From: Coleophoma eucalyptorum
Taxonomy: Eukaryota; Ascomycota; Leotiomycetes; Helotiales; Dermateaceae
Assembly: GCA_026120035.1 (NCBI GenBank)
Contig: JALRME010000013.1
Span: 682,001 to 746,000 of the forward strand
Direction of reading: 5' to 3'
DNA: 64,000 nt
In this document: positions 22,902-33,873 of the stretch, piece after piece
Layout: the number at the start of each line of letters is the position of its first letter
Numbering within the stretch: position 1 is the stretch's first letter
The notes under the pieces: model-generated
The model's database searches: none
The model's input: the letters and a program-made list of their open reading frames with translations, nothing else
Told to the model about the DNA's origin: nothing
Program-made: the position numbers and the translations under genes

Positions 22902-25900
22902 TGTTAACGAGTGTATGTTCCCAGCTAAGTTTGATCAGACTGCCCCTCTCACGGAAAGAGAGGGAATCGGGCACATTATAGCATGGTCGGAGATTACCCG
23001 TATCATCATTCGACTTGGTAGTCTGTGATACAAATCCAACGCCATTTTAAGAATGCACTATAGAGATAGATGATATAGAGCATGCTATCAAGGCCCAAGA
23101 CGGCCGTAGGATCCGTTCACCACTTCAGATCCCCAAATCATCCGGTTACAGGAATTCTATGACCAAGCCACCCGGAGGCCGAGGACAGACCACTTCGTAT
23201 TCCATGCTTTGCTGCAAGTGAGAAAAAAACTCCGTCTTGTGAGGCGCCGGACAACAATGGCGTCTCTCGTGAGGCCAGGCGGAGGCACTAAGTGTTCCAA
23301 TGATGACAAGCTTCAGTCTGATCGCCCGAGATGAGGGGATGAAAGGTAAAGCGCCACGCTGATCTGCTGCTTCAATCCCTGTAGAACTCCGCTTGGTATG
23401 ATAGAATGAGAGCTGGCGGAGCTTGGAGATTGGAGCATGGAGATTGGAGCTCAGGGATATTTTAAAGTTCCGAATTGCTCTCGTCGACAAACGACCGATT
23501 CCGAGTGCAAATAGGCGAAAGACGTTCATCAACCGTACCCGAAGTAGTAGATAGAATGTTCCGGACTTGAATATGCTTAACAGATCCGCAGTCAACTGGT
23601 CCAACAAACCGTTTAATGGACCCACTTCATGGGTGCAGCATGTACATGTACATGTACATATACATATCCCTATACATCTACATCTACATGAAGATGAAGG
23701 CGGGGGTCACCGACCTGCACCGGTCCATGTTTGCAGAGGACATTGCATCACACTACACGGTATACGGTGAAGGCTAGTATTGCACAACGCATCGATCTAA
23801 ATTGCTGCCTACACGAGTATTTCAGTTCCATAATCTCCAACGGATCAATGGATCGACACGTCGAGCTTGAAGCTGTTCAGACCCTAGCATGGCATGCGAG
23901 CACCTAGTGGTTAACGGATGATGCCAAGCGTCAGCATGAAGGCCATTGGAAGAATGCGCATTCGGAAAAGAGAGTTCCAATACGCCTCTTTGCATGCTAC
24001 GTGGAGAGGGCTTGACAGGTCCAGAGGGAAAATAGACGGGAGATGGGTGTGGTGGTTGGTGGTTGGTAGGCTGCCCACGAGGCTGTAGGCAGCTAGACAA
24101 TGTTGACAGCCCATGCGGTGGCGCGAGCGACACCGGGCCGTGCCAAAAAGTGGCTTGGTTTACTTCAGCTTGTAGGTGAGACGTGCAGCTATAGTGGTCA
24201 ATGTTAATTATGAAGCAGTCATGGAACTCACAAAGGTACATGGGTTCTGGTCGGTAACATATTGCTCTAGAGATTGTTGGTTCAGACCTGTCAGTCGCGG
24301 ACAGAATCTGTCATTCAGGATCTGGCAAGGAGCGCGACGAACAGGCATTTTTGCAGCTCGCTTAGCTGAAGACTTTATGAGTTACGAGAGCTTACCGGAG
24401 GGCACTATGGCGGCCCGTCCACCAGAATTGAGCGGTCCAGTCATTCTGTAGCATGCAACTCCTGACGGCGAGAATACGAATGCCATCTGGATTTCAGTGG
24501 GTATGCCTTTGCCATCATCTAAATGCCTCACAACGGGGTAGAGTGTTGTATCCACTTGGTTGAATGAAAGCGCCAGCTAAACCGACCAGCTTCGGTACAC
24601 CGCTTGACAGTACCAATCACAGTCCGGATGATGAAGAGCTTACACACGCGGATGAAGCATGATGTTGACATCTACTTTCGACAGGTCAATCCAACGCACC
24701 CTGGACGCTTCTATATTGAGACGAGCTCGATCCCTTTCTAGATGATGTTCATCAGGAACCCTCGGCTCGCAACGCTAACTACTTACTCCAGATCGACGGA
24801 CGCCAAGCGGGTTTGTCGCTTACCACACGTCCGATCTATTCTTGCAACTCAATTCATCCGTCCTGATCATCCACGCCCATCTGAACTTCCTGACGTATGG
24901 ATGCGCTGTAAGACCACGCCAGTCAGCCAACCGCAGATTTCCGATAATGCAACGCTGATATAGGGGGAAGGGGGCAGGTGGTGGATAGTAGTGGGCGTGG
25001 TGGTGTATTGCGCAGGGCCTTTCTGGGCAAGGCGTGCCGTCAGGTACTTGCCCGCTCTGTCTCTCTCTTCTTCTCTCCGAGTGATTTAGCTCCTTTCCGC
25101 CTCGCATCAAGCTTTCGCAAGGCGCTTAAACTACTACAGTGGCTTGCCGATACTTTACCACCCAACCTAAATGCCCAAGCTATCAAGTCAGGACATCAGA
25201 TGCCTGAAGCTCGCAGCCGGACGTTGTCAATGGTGCTACCTCCGTCCAGGCCACCAGTCATCCACGGACCCAAGCTACCAGCCTACCGGGACAGCGCAGA
25301 ATCCGAAAAGGGTGCTCCAACCCAATTCCTAAACAGCGCTCAGCGACTCACAGAGCCTTTGCGCTCGTATATCACGCAAAAAGTTCAAGCTTATTTGCAG
25401 GCCTCCACTTACCCCGTTCCCCGTTCCCGGTCCGGGCAGCATGCAAAGCACAATAACCATATCGATTATGGTTGTCGAAGGAGCCGGGTTCTCCATCTGT
25501 GGCTGCCAGGTCGCGGACATATCACAACCCATGTGGTCAGACGCATCTATTGTCATGATCTGATTCCTTGATATCTATAGACATCTCGTGTAAAGACTAC
25601 TGCAGATCTGGAGGCTAGAGGTCGTGGATAGCGCCCAGAAGTCGAACGCGGCGATATCATTGACTTTTTTCCTAAAAGTGAATGTACGTCGGCAGACCAA
25701 AGTAGCTCACAACCAAGCCAAGAGGCTTTCATCCCTAGTCTGATCAATGTCATGATGGTTCCCACTTCAGCTCGCCAAGTATGTCAGTTCTGAGTCGGTG
25801 TGCCTGACAATATTGGTGGCCGCTCTAGCAGACTTTGAGGCTTGCGGAGTTTTGAGTACCTGACGGGGCTGATCCTCAGCTCTCAACCCACAGGCGACAT

Positions 25901-25997
25901 CTTGACATAATGTAGATAAATGGCTCGGTCTCTGGTATCTATTTCCTCTTCTAAGCTCATCCCTCTATCCTTCCTTTCTTGTGTGTCTTTATCCAAG
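22902..25997. other. Intergenic region upstream of laccase
   Basis: About 3.1 kb between divergent genes, likely including the laccase promoter. A TACATG/TACATA repeat lies at 23640-23680. Long open frames around 23.1-23.6, 23.8-24.2 and 25.0-25.6 kb lack ATG starts or any family signature. I see no transposon gene. Confidence 0.4.
23640..23684. repeat. TACATG/TACATA hexamer repeat
   Basis: Tandem hexamers; GTACATGTAC inside the array is self-complementary. Confidence 0.8.
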
Positions 25998-28110
25998 ATG
26001 CGTCTCTCCAAGCTCTTATTGGCCTCTGGCCTAGTATCTTTCGTTTATGGTTCCGCTGTTCAACTTGACAAGCAAGCCAACCCACTCGTTGTAAGAGCAA
26101 CCACCAGTTCAAAGAGCTCTTCATCAACCAAGACCACCAGCACCTCCAAAAGCACCAGCACCTCCAAAAGTACCAGCACCTCCAAAAGTACCACGTTATC
26201 AACTTCGGTGACATCAACGAAGACCTCGTCTTCTTCTTCTTCGTCAAGCTCCACTAAAGTTGCTGATGCCGCTTGTACCAATGGACCCTTTACCCGAAGC
26301 TGTTGGAGCAATGGCTTCAGTATTGCTACCGATTTTGACACCAAGTTCCCAACCACAGGAAAGACTGTCACTTATGATTTTACTATCACCAATACTACCA
26401 TGTCCCCTGACGGAACAAAAAGGCTTGGCTTACTCATTAATGGCCAATATCCTGGTCCAACTGTCATCGCTGACTGGGGAGACATGATTGTGGTCAACGT
26501 TCACAACCAACTTCAGGACAATGGAACTGGCATCCACTGGCACGGTCTCAGACAGTACCATTCTAACACGCAAGACGGCGTGCCTGGTAAGGGGCTCTAC
26601 CAAACCTTGCTGGAGACAGATCTTTCTAATATGGTCAAATTTCTAGGCGTAACTGAGTGCCCTCTGGCACCCGGTGACAGCAGGACTTACACTTTCCAGG
26701 CGACCCAGTTCGGCACGAGCTGGTATCACAGGTATGTCCTTAGACTTCCACGTCCCGTGACTGACCTGTACTTTTGATACTGACTAGTACGTAGCCATTT
26801 CTCTGCACAATATGGAGACGGCATCGTTGGTGCAATAATGATCAATGGCCCTGCGACGGCCAATTACGACATTGATCTTGGAACTTACACAATCCAAGAT
26901 TACTACTATCAGAGTGCATACGCCGTTGAAGATTACACTACGCACAACCTAGGTCCACCACCAGCTGGTGACAACGGCCTTATCAACGGTTCCATGGTTA
27001 ACCCAATCAGTGGAGGTGGTGGAAAATACACCACCAATACGTTGACGGCTGGCAAGAAATACCGCCTGAGATTGATCAATACATCTGTGGACAACCACTT
27101 CATGGTCTCTCTTGACAACCATCCTTTCACAGTCATCACATCTGATTTCGTCCCTATCAAGCCATACACCACTAACTGGATCTTCATGGCAATTGGACAA
27201 CGCTACGATGTCATCATCTACGCTAACCAGACTGTTAGTAGCTACTGGTTCCGTGCAGAGGTACAAGCAGCTTGCGGTGCCAACAATAACAACGGCAACA
27301 TCAAATCTATCTTCACCTATGCTGGCGCAGCATCCACAACCCCAGCTTCTTCGGCAACTAGCTATACCACTCGCTGCACGGATGAAACTGGTCTTGTGCC
27401 ATTCTGGAACAGCTTCATACCAAGCGGGCCACTTACCAACCAGACCACAGAGCTTGATGTAGCCATCCAAGTTGGCGCTGACGTCAATGGAGCTGTCGTA
27501 AGCTGGGGCATTAACTTCACTGCGTTGGATGTGAACTGGGAAACGCCAATTCGACAATATGTTCTTGAGGGCAACAACACCTTCCCAAAATCTGCGAACT
27601 TGATCTCATTGCCAACTCCTGGACAGTGGTACTACTGGATTATTCAAGAAGTCGCCGGCCAACAGGCCACGATCAATATCCCACATCCTATCCACTTGCA
27701 CGGTCACGATTTCTACGTGCTCGGCACTGGAACCGGACAGTATAACCAGACGACCGATGGCCCAAACTTGCAATACACTAACCCACCTCGTCGCGATGTT
27801 GCTATGTTGAACGCCGGTGGTTGGCTTGCTCTCGCTTTCCAGACTGACAACCCTGGCGCGTGGCTCATGCACTGTCATATTGTAAGTTTTCCTGCTCATC
27901 CCAACCCCCACCTGCAATGCTGATTTGCTAACTTTCCTTGCAATGTAGGCGTGGCACGCTAGTCAAGGTCTTGCAGTGCAATTTTTGGAAACCGTGGACC
28001 AGATTGAAGCAGTCAACCCATCTGGAGCTGCCTTCCAGACCACCTGCAAGAATTGGAATGCTTGGTATCCTTCCAAGGCATACTACCTCAAGGATGATTC
28101 TGGTATTTAA
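25998..28110 (+). CDS. Laccase (multicopper oxidase)
   Basis: Four exons (25998-26586, 26647-26731, 26795-27881, 27949-28110) give 640 aa from the ATG that opens a clean signal peptide (MRLSKLLLASGLVSFVYG); an in-frame ATG at 25920 would add 26 residues. After a Ser/Thr/Lys-rich repeat (about residues 38-90) come the three cupredoxin domains. All copper ligands are visible: HWHGLRQ (His180, His182), WYHSHFS (His224, His226), HPIHLHGHDF (His522, His525, His527) and HCHIAWHASQGL (His584, Cys585, His586, His590). The tail DDSGI matches the short C-terminal plug of ascomycete laccases. The enzyme oxidises phenols with O2, outside the cell. The first intron is 60 nt and stop-free. It is convergent with a tannase-type esterase whose stop lies 168 bp away. 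Confidence 0.96.
26138..26193 (+). repeat. 18-nt coding repeat in laccase linker
   Basis: Three near-identical 18-nt units encode S-T-S-K-S-T type repeats just after the laccase signal peptide. Confidence 0.85.
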
Positions 28111-28278
28111 AAGTATAACTATTGCTCTAGCACTAAAACAAAAAGGGGGTGATTTTTCTTCAGGGAGTTGTGGCATCCTGTATTCTGGAAGCAGAGGGTC
28201 TTTGGAATTCTCAAACCTCGACTTTCTGTCCATGAATGCCTTTTATTCATTTAATTAGAAACTAGGAAATACCAATAT

Positions 28279-30021
28279 TTATAGTGATCGTAACGGTCCT
28301 GCTTTATCAACTGCGTAAAAACTGCTCGCGTCGCTAACGTTCCCGCCCATTGTGGTATTGTAGTATGCTTGCAATGGCCATGGATAAAGCGGCCGTGTGA
28401 ATTGAACAACATCGTCCTCGACGTGACTTGCAATAATGACTTCGGGCGCCGTCCCATTTTCAACCCACGAAGCAATTATGGCCAGTTCGTCGAAAGTATC
28501 AGCGCCCGGTCCACCGGAGACGTGATCGACACCTACAACCCGTCATTAGCAACCGTCACATTTCTCTAGGATCCCAGACTTAAGAAAGCAAATCTCAAGC
28601 ACAGAGCTTACCTGGCATCTCAAAGTAGCGAAAGAACGGATCGACCTCCTCTCTCCCACCCATCGCAGTAACGACACGCTCAAAGTAATCCTGCGCGAAC
28701 CACGGCGCCACCGCCTGATCCAGGAGGCCCTGCAGCATAATCAGCTTACCGCCAAGCTGCTTGAACTTCTGCAGGTCGGCATTCCCGCCGTACTCGAAAT
28801 TCTCAATGTACGCCGTCTCGCTGAGCGGCGTGTCCATGCTGAAATCCACCGGCTGGATCGGCTGGGGTGGATCGGGGAAGAAGGCGTAGTAGGAAAGATA
28901 CTGGACAGCGAAGGAGTAGAAGCCTCCCTGTGCGCCGTAGCCCGGGGGCGACGCGATGTAGGACCCATCCCAGTTGACTTCGGAGCCCGGCAGGAGCCCT
29001 TCGAGGGTCAGATGGATGCCGGCGGAGTTGACGGGCCCGTCGTAGATCTTCTGGGCGACGGCGATGGCGGTTGGGCTCAGACAGGACGTGGCATTGATGA
29101 GTGGGGAGCTGCCGTTGCTGCATGCTAAGGTGGAAACGGAAAAGTTGCATAGGCGCGGCGAGACGATGATGCCGTCCTTGAGTCCATCCAGCTCGTCGCA
29201 TGCATCGAGCGTTGCGGCGTAGATGAGCGCTGTGTCGTTGGCGGTAATCAGAGGAGTTAGAGCCGAGTCGTTCGCAACGGATACTTGGGACATCCAGGTG
29301 ATTTGGTAAGTGGTCACGCCCGTCTCGTTGTAAGCTGGTGCAATAGCTACGATGCCATCAAACTCGTCTGGAAACCGCTGGGCTTCGACAAGGCCTTGCC
29401 TTCCACCGGTTGATCCGCCAATGTGGTAGGAGTAAGTAGGAGTAGATCCATAGTAAGCCTTGATCAACTGCTTAGAGAATATCGCTGTCAGATGGGTTGC
29501 GAGATAGCCCCAATCTATCTTCCCTTGGATATTATTATAGAAAGCTATGTAATTAAGCTCGGGGTTTCCTAAAGGACAGGATCTTAGTCTCTCCTTGATA
29601 TCTATGGGTTTCGATACAACATACCCATATCGGTTGTTGAAATTGCATAGCCGGCTTTCAATGGTGCTGCAGTATCAGTCCCATCTTCAAATGGACTATC
29701 CAGTGTCAACAAAGTGAATTCGAGCATTGTTTCCAGACGGAACCCTTACTTATATCCGCAACCACCGCCGCAGCCATACTGACTGAATTTCCCATTCCAA
29801 TCAGTAGGTAGATGAGCCCATACCGTGATGCGGCCGCCGATGCGCGCCGTGATATTGCAATGCTCTGGCACCGCCGTTGCAGCATCGCTGGCGATAAGCG
29901 ATGAGGACGTCACATAGAAAGTGTCCGTCTCCGCAACACCACCAAACAAGGTGATATTGGCACACGAGTAACCGGCATTGGCCACGGCCAGCAGACTCGA
30001 GACTGTGAATAGAAGCAACAT
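28279..30021 (-). CDS. Tannase/feruloyl-esterase family hydrolase
   Basis: Four exons on the minus strand (30021-29750, 29695-29625, 29568-28612, 28532-28279) give 517 aa, typical for the family. It has a signal peptide (MLLLFTVSSLLAVANA) and an oxyanion region with YGCGGGCGY. The nucleophile motif GGSTGGRQG has Ser167 (GCSTGGRQG in most relatives; the first Cys is Gly here). An acid-loop segment KLIMLQGLLDQAVAP follows, then GVDHVSGG with His437 near the end. The family includes fungal tannases and feruloyl esterases that release gallic or ferulic acid from plant esters. In many members a Cys pair flanks the triad; here GGST and GVDHVSGG both lack the usual Cys, so that disulfide is probably absent. 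It ends 168 bp from the laccase, suggesting a role with plant phenolics. Confidence 0.92.
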
Positions 30022-31764
30022 GGTATTTGGGATGTCGCAAAAGCAAACTGGATCTGCCGGTACAGCTCCGGGGGACTTGAAGAGCACAGCATTCTCAATT
30101 TATAGTGAAGGAAAGATCAATCCATACAGCTAATTAAACAATGCATGTCAATCTGGTCCGAGAGATAAGAAAGCACGTTACAATCTTCAAGAAGTGGAAA
30201 GTCGCTGCCCACTGCTCCAAGAACCATCCTCCACCTTTGCACTTTTGCACCGCCTACAGCATCATGACAAGGCAAGGTAACCTTCCCCCACTTCTCAGCA
30301 TCCCCCATGACGATGAGCCAGCGATAAGTAGGAACATGGAAGCTATGATAAGGGGAAGCTGTGATAAGGAAAAGCTGCCCGAGTTGGGTGCTCTGGTTTT
30401 TTTTTCTTTTTTTTTTCTTGCACTGACCACTGTTGAGGAATTGAAGCATTGCGTCGCGTCCAGCATCGATCTAGGCAGGGCCTTGTTGATTGATAAGGAG
30501 AAGAAGGTTTCTCGCGATCATGCAGCCAGCTCGCGACGACGCGGCCTCGGAACTTTGTTGTGCGAGCACAACTTTAGGTCCTCGATGAACAAACTAAAGA
30601 TACATATTTCATTGCCGGCATATGAAAGGTACAAAGCATTCATGAAATATACGATGATTCCTAGGCGATAGATCCAACTAATGATTCTGGCTTCAAAACA
30701 ACAGCGTGGGCACCATGTATTTCTTGCTCGAATAAATTCGGAAAGTAAATTCCACCTCGCTAATTAGCGACTGCTACACTACCTATAGACTTTACCGGCA
30801 GCCAGGTAACCAGGGTACTGCCAGTTTCTTAGACTTAAAGTATTCAGACAATTTAGCTTTAAAGTGGGAACTGAAGATATCTGATATAATAGAGGATGAC
30901 GTATGTTTTAAGGAGTTCAACGTGAAGCAATTATGTGAGGTTTGAATACACACTACTATCCAACAGAGCAGAACACAAATAGGTTTGAGAGTTAACAGAC
31001 TTGCATACGTGAAAATAACAGATAGTAAGAGGCATTGCCATTATCTATGTACCCCCTTCTCTGCACTCATCTCACACTACCCTGCCTCTAAGCCTTATAT
31101 CCATAGCTTCCATTCTCACTTTTAAAAAAGGTCAAGGTATCAAAAAGGAAAAGAAAACAAAGGAGACCTAGCCAGCGGGAAAAGGCAGGATCGAAACACC
31201 AAATCCCCGCAAAAATTCATGAACACCCCACAATGGTCTAATTATCAACTCTAGAAGTCAAAAAAGAATTGCAAAAAAAAAAAACTTGAAAATCAATGCC
31301 GACCCCACCCCTGTCCCAAATACGAAGCAAAAACCCCTTATCCATGAATGAATCCAAGTCCATATCAAAAAGTTCAATGTTTTCGCTGATGTTTCCCCGC
31401 TTGCTTGCAAAAAATGTGAGTATGTAAGAAGAAAAGACCAACAGAGGCATATAAGCTCTCGGTTTTGTTGGACTGAGTGTATTGTACAATTGGGTAAGGT
31501 AGTAAAACTAAAAGTCAAATCCTCGGCCCCTGTAGGATATCTGGTACCGCGATGAAGGTATATTAGGTCGGGTACAAGGATGATCGTAGGTGTTTCACAA
31601 GAGAAATCGTCGGATCAATGTGGTAGTTTAGTAGTCAACCAAGATGACTTGAGACCATGGTTCGCGGAGTTTGAATCCTCGACTATCAATGCGTAACTCT
31701 CCTAGCAATAGTCTGCAATTCAGGTTATGAACGGGGCACCTTGGTAGTTGGATTTGGAAACAAC
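30022..31764. other. Intergenic region, tannase promoter and SOK1 3' side
   Basis: About 1.7 kb. It contains T-rich tracts near 30390-30420, A12 at 31273-31284 and a degenerate tRNA-like fold at 31621-31688 (see findings). No protein gene is supported. Confidence 0.4.
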
Positions 31765-33873
31765 TCAGTCCATACCACTCAAGACCTCATCTGGCCTATC
31801 CTCTTCCTCAGCATCGGGGTCGACAAGATAAGCCAGCGGTGCCCAGACTCTCCAATGTAGGATACCAATGTGAGCGATTCTGGTAGCAATCTCAGTCAAC
31901 TGCTCCTTGTCGCCCTGTGGTGCCACATTGTTCGCGGCGCCCCTTGGAGTTGTCGCAAGTTCGAATATTTGTAGGCTTGTCAAGGGTGTGTACTCCTTAA
32001 CGAGCTTGTGTAGTGTAGGGAACAATTGAGAAAGAACACGCTGCTCAGCTTCACGATAAACGTGAGAATTAGGGTTTGAAAGGTGAGAGGCGAGTTGTGA
32101 TTCAAATTGAGGGACGTAGTTGAGGCCACCTGGTGTTGAGCGAAGAATCTGAAGGGCTAGAGCTCCAGAAAGAGAAATCCACTTGTCACTGCCCAAGGAT
32201 GCAGAAGCAATGATGGCATGCAAGGAGGATCTAACTTGTGAGGAGCTGTCTGACGTCTGCTGAGACAGGTAGAGAGGAGTGACTGGCGCCATCGATGGAG
32301 GTCCTGACGCTGACGAAGATGGCGAGGAAGTTGGGCTAGAGTCCTGTGAATCCATTACAACATCGTCATCGACAGTTGGTACCCATATTTGCCGTCCAGA
32401 GAATGAGCGTCTGAAATGCCCCTTTTCTTGTGCCAGAGTGCTGTTACGTTCGACTTTAGTTCTGAAATCTTGTTCGGAGGGGATAGTGGGCGACGATAGC
32501 ACGCCGGTGTCTGCTGGAGATGAGGGATAGGAGGTCACTGGAGTGCTAATATATAGGTTGGTGGACCTAATCTGTTGTGCAGCTCTCGTTGACGCTTCAA
32601 AATGGCGGTAAAGATGCATGCAGATTTCCATATTGACAACATCTAGCATATCTGACCGAAGCTTGATTAGGCGTTCTTCGTCGAAGAGGAAAGTATGTGG
32701 CACAGTTTCTGGTGTGGCTTGATTCAAGGTCAGGTTAACCAGCGCCTTGAAGAAGTCCCAGGTATTGCTTTGAGAATGCGAAGTACTAAGGTCCGTGATA
32801 TTGGGTAGAGCCTCTGCACGTTTGTACCATGAGTGAGCCCCAGCGATATCCACTCTTCCCAGAGCGATCTTCTTCATGAAGAATTTCTGTTCAAATTGAA
32901 CAGTATCCTCGATAAGCAGAGGACGTAAGCACCTGATTTGATGATTTGCAACATCCTGCATGCGGTCAGCATAATTCATTTTGGTTAGTGCTACAAAGAA
33001 ACTTACAAGCTTCATGGCCTCGAGAACCCCCAACAGATTTCGCATTCCTAAAACCAACATGTCCACGTCGCCGTTCCGATCACCGTTACTAAGTTGTGCA
33101 ACCATTTCGTCAACCCATTCATCCCTCATTGGTGCACAGTGGCACTTCAGCAATCGCGATAACCACTGGGCGAGTTTGCTAAGATCGGCAACCCCCTTTC
33201 GGAACTGCTGCATCAACAGGTCGACGTTAAATGTTTCATCCACAGAGGCTCGATCCCGTTGTGGCACTAAAGTCTCGAGAATACCTCTAATGGCCTTTAA
33301 AGTCGCTGGCAAGCACCATTCTGCATCTTTAAGTTCTGCTTCAAAGACTTCCCTGTTTATGATGTAGTCTCGTAGCTGTATCTTCATAGTTTCCCAGAAG
33401 TCATCTGCCTTCTTTGTCTTCCTTCGACCTTTCTCCCCGTCGAGGTTCGGTCGGAAGTGCAGATCTGGGTCAAAATTGATATCGTGCCTGAGCTTTGGGT
33501 TGTGGACAATCTTGTTGACATCAAGTTCGCTGAGAGTTCCTTTCGTTACAGGAGGTTCCAGGACCGGGGCTGTCGAGGTTACTTGCGAATTGGCTTTTTT
33601 GCCATTCGACTCTGCAACAAATTTGGTAGCTGTTCGAGGAGGTTCTGAGGAAGTATGTCTTGAGGAAGTGCTTTGGCAAAAGGCAAGCTCTGTATTCTCT
33701 CGCTCGTAATCCTGTGACTCCTGTCGGGTCATGTTGATGCTTGGGTTGGCGGTCTCCTCCTCCCTCGTCGGTATCGAAGCACTATCCTTGTTGCTCGTTG
33801 GTGACCTCGAGTTCCCGTTCGTAGCTGTGACTGATGACCTTCGCCCTGTACGTTCCGCTTCTGGTGCACCCAT
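31765..33873 (-). CDS. SOK1: SOK1/TCP11 family protein
   Basis: Two exons on the minus strand (33873-33007, 32955-31765) give 685 aa. The 51-nt intron (33006-32956, GTAAGT...GCAG) is stop-free, so retention would add 17 residues (start VSFFVALTK). The N-terminal 130 residues are polar and probably disordered. The TCP11 domain starts near HNPKLRHDINFDPDLHFRPN and runs as a long alpha-helical region through FWETMKIQLRDYIINREVFE, then EDTVQFEQKFFMKKIA and SWYKRAEALPNI. Yeast Sok1 was found as a suppressor of protein kinase A defects, and TCP11 relatives are linked to cAMP signalling; the biochemical role is unclear. A Ser/Pro-rich insertion (DSSPTSSPSSSASG) interrupts the C-terminal half. The ATG at 33873 is the first in frame. 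Confidence 0.9.
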   Translation of the reverse strand: MGAPEAERTGRRSSVTATNGNSRSPTSNKDSASIPTREEETANPSINMTRQESQDYERENTELAFCQSTSSRHTSSEPPRTATKFVAESNGKKANSQVTSTAPVLEPPVTKGTLSELDVNKIVHNPKLRHDINFDPDLHFRPNLDGEKGRRKTKKADDFWETMKIQLRDYIINREVFEAELKDAEWCLPATLKAIRGILETLVPQRDRASVDETFNVDLLMQQFRKGVADLSKLAQWLSRLLKCHCAPMRDEWVDEMVAQLSNGDRNGDVDMLVLGMRNLLGVLEAMKLVSFFVALTKMNYADRMQDVANHQIRCLRPLLIEDTVQFEQKFFMKKIALGRVDIAGAHSWYKRAEALPNITDLSTSHSQSNTWDFFKALVNLTLNQATPETVPHTFLFDEERLIKLRSDMLDVVNMEICMHLYRHFEASTRAAQQIRSTNLYISTPVTSYPSSPADTGVLSSPTIPSEQDFRTKVERNSTLAQEKGHFRRSFSGRQIWVPTVDDDVVMDSQDSSPTSSPSSSASGPPSMAPVTPLYLSQQTSDSSSQVRSSLHAIIASASLGSDKWISLSGALALQILRSTPGGLNYVPQFESQLASHLSNPNSHVYREAEQRVLSQLFPTLHKLVKEYTPLTSLQIFELATTPRGAANNVAPQGDKEQLTEIATRIAHIGILHWRVWAPLAYLVDPDAEEEDRPDEVLSGMD

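Noticed and set aside
24978..25571. 197-codon open frame upstream of the laccase
   Set aside because: No ATG start and no recognisable protein feature; it probably lies in promoter DNA.
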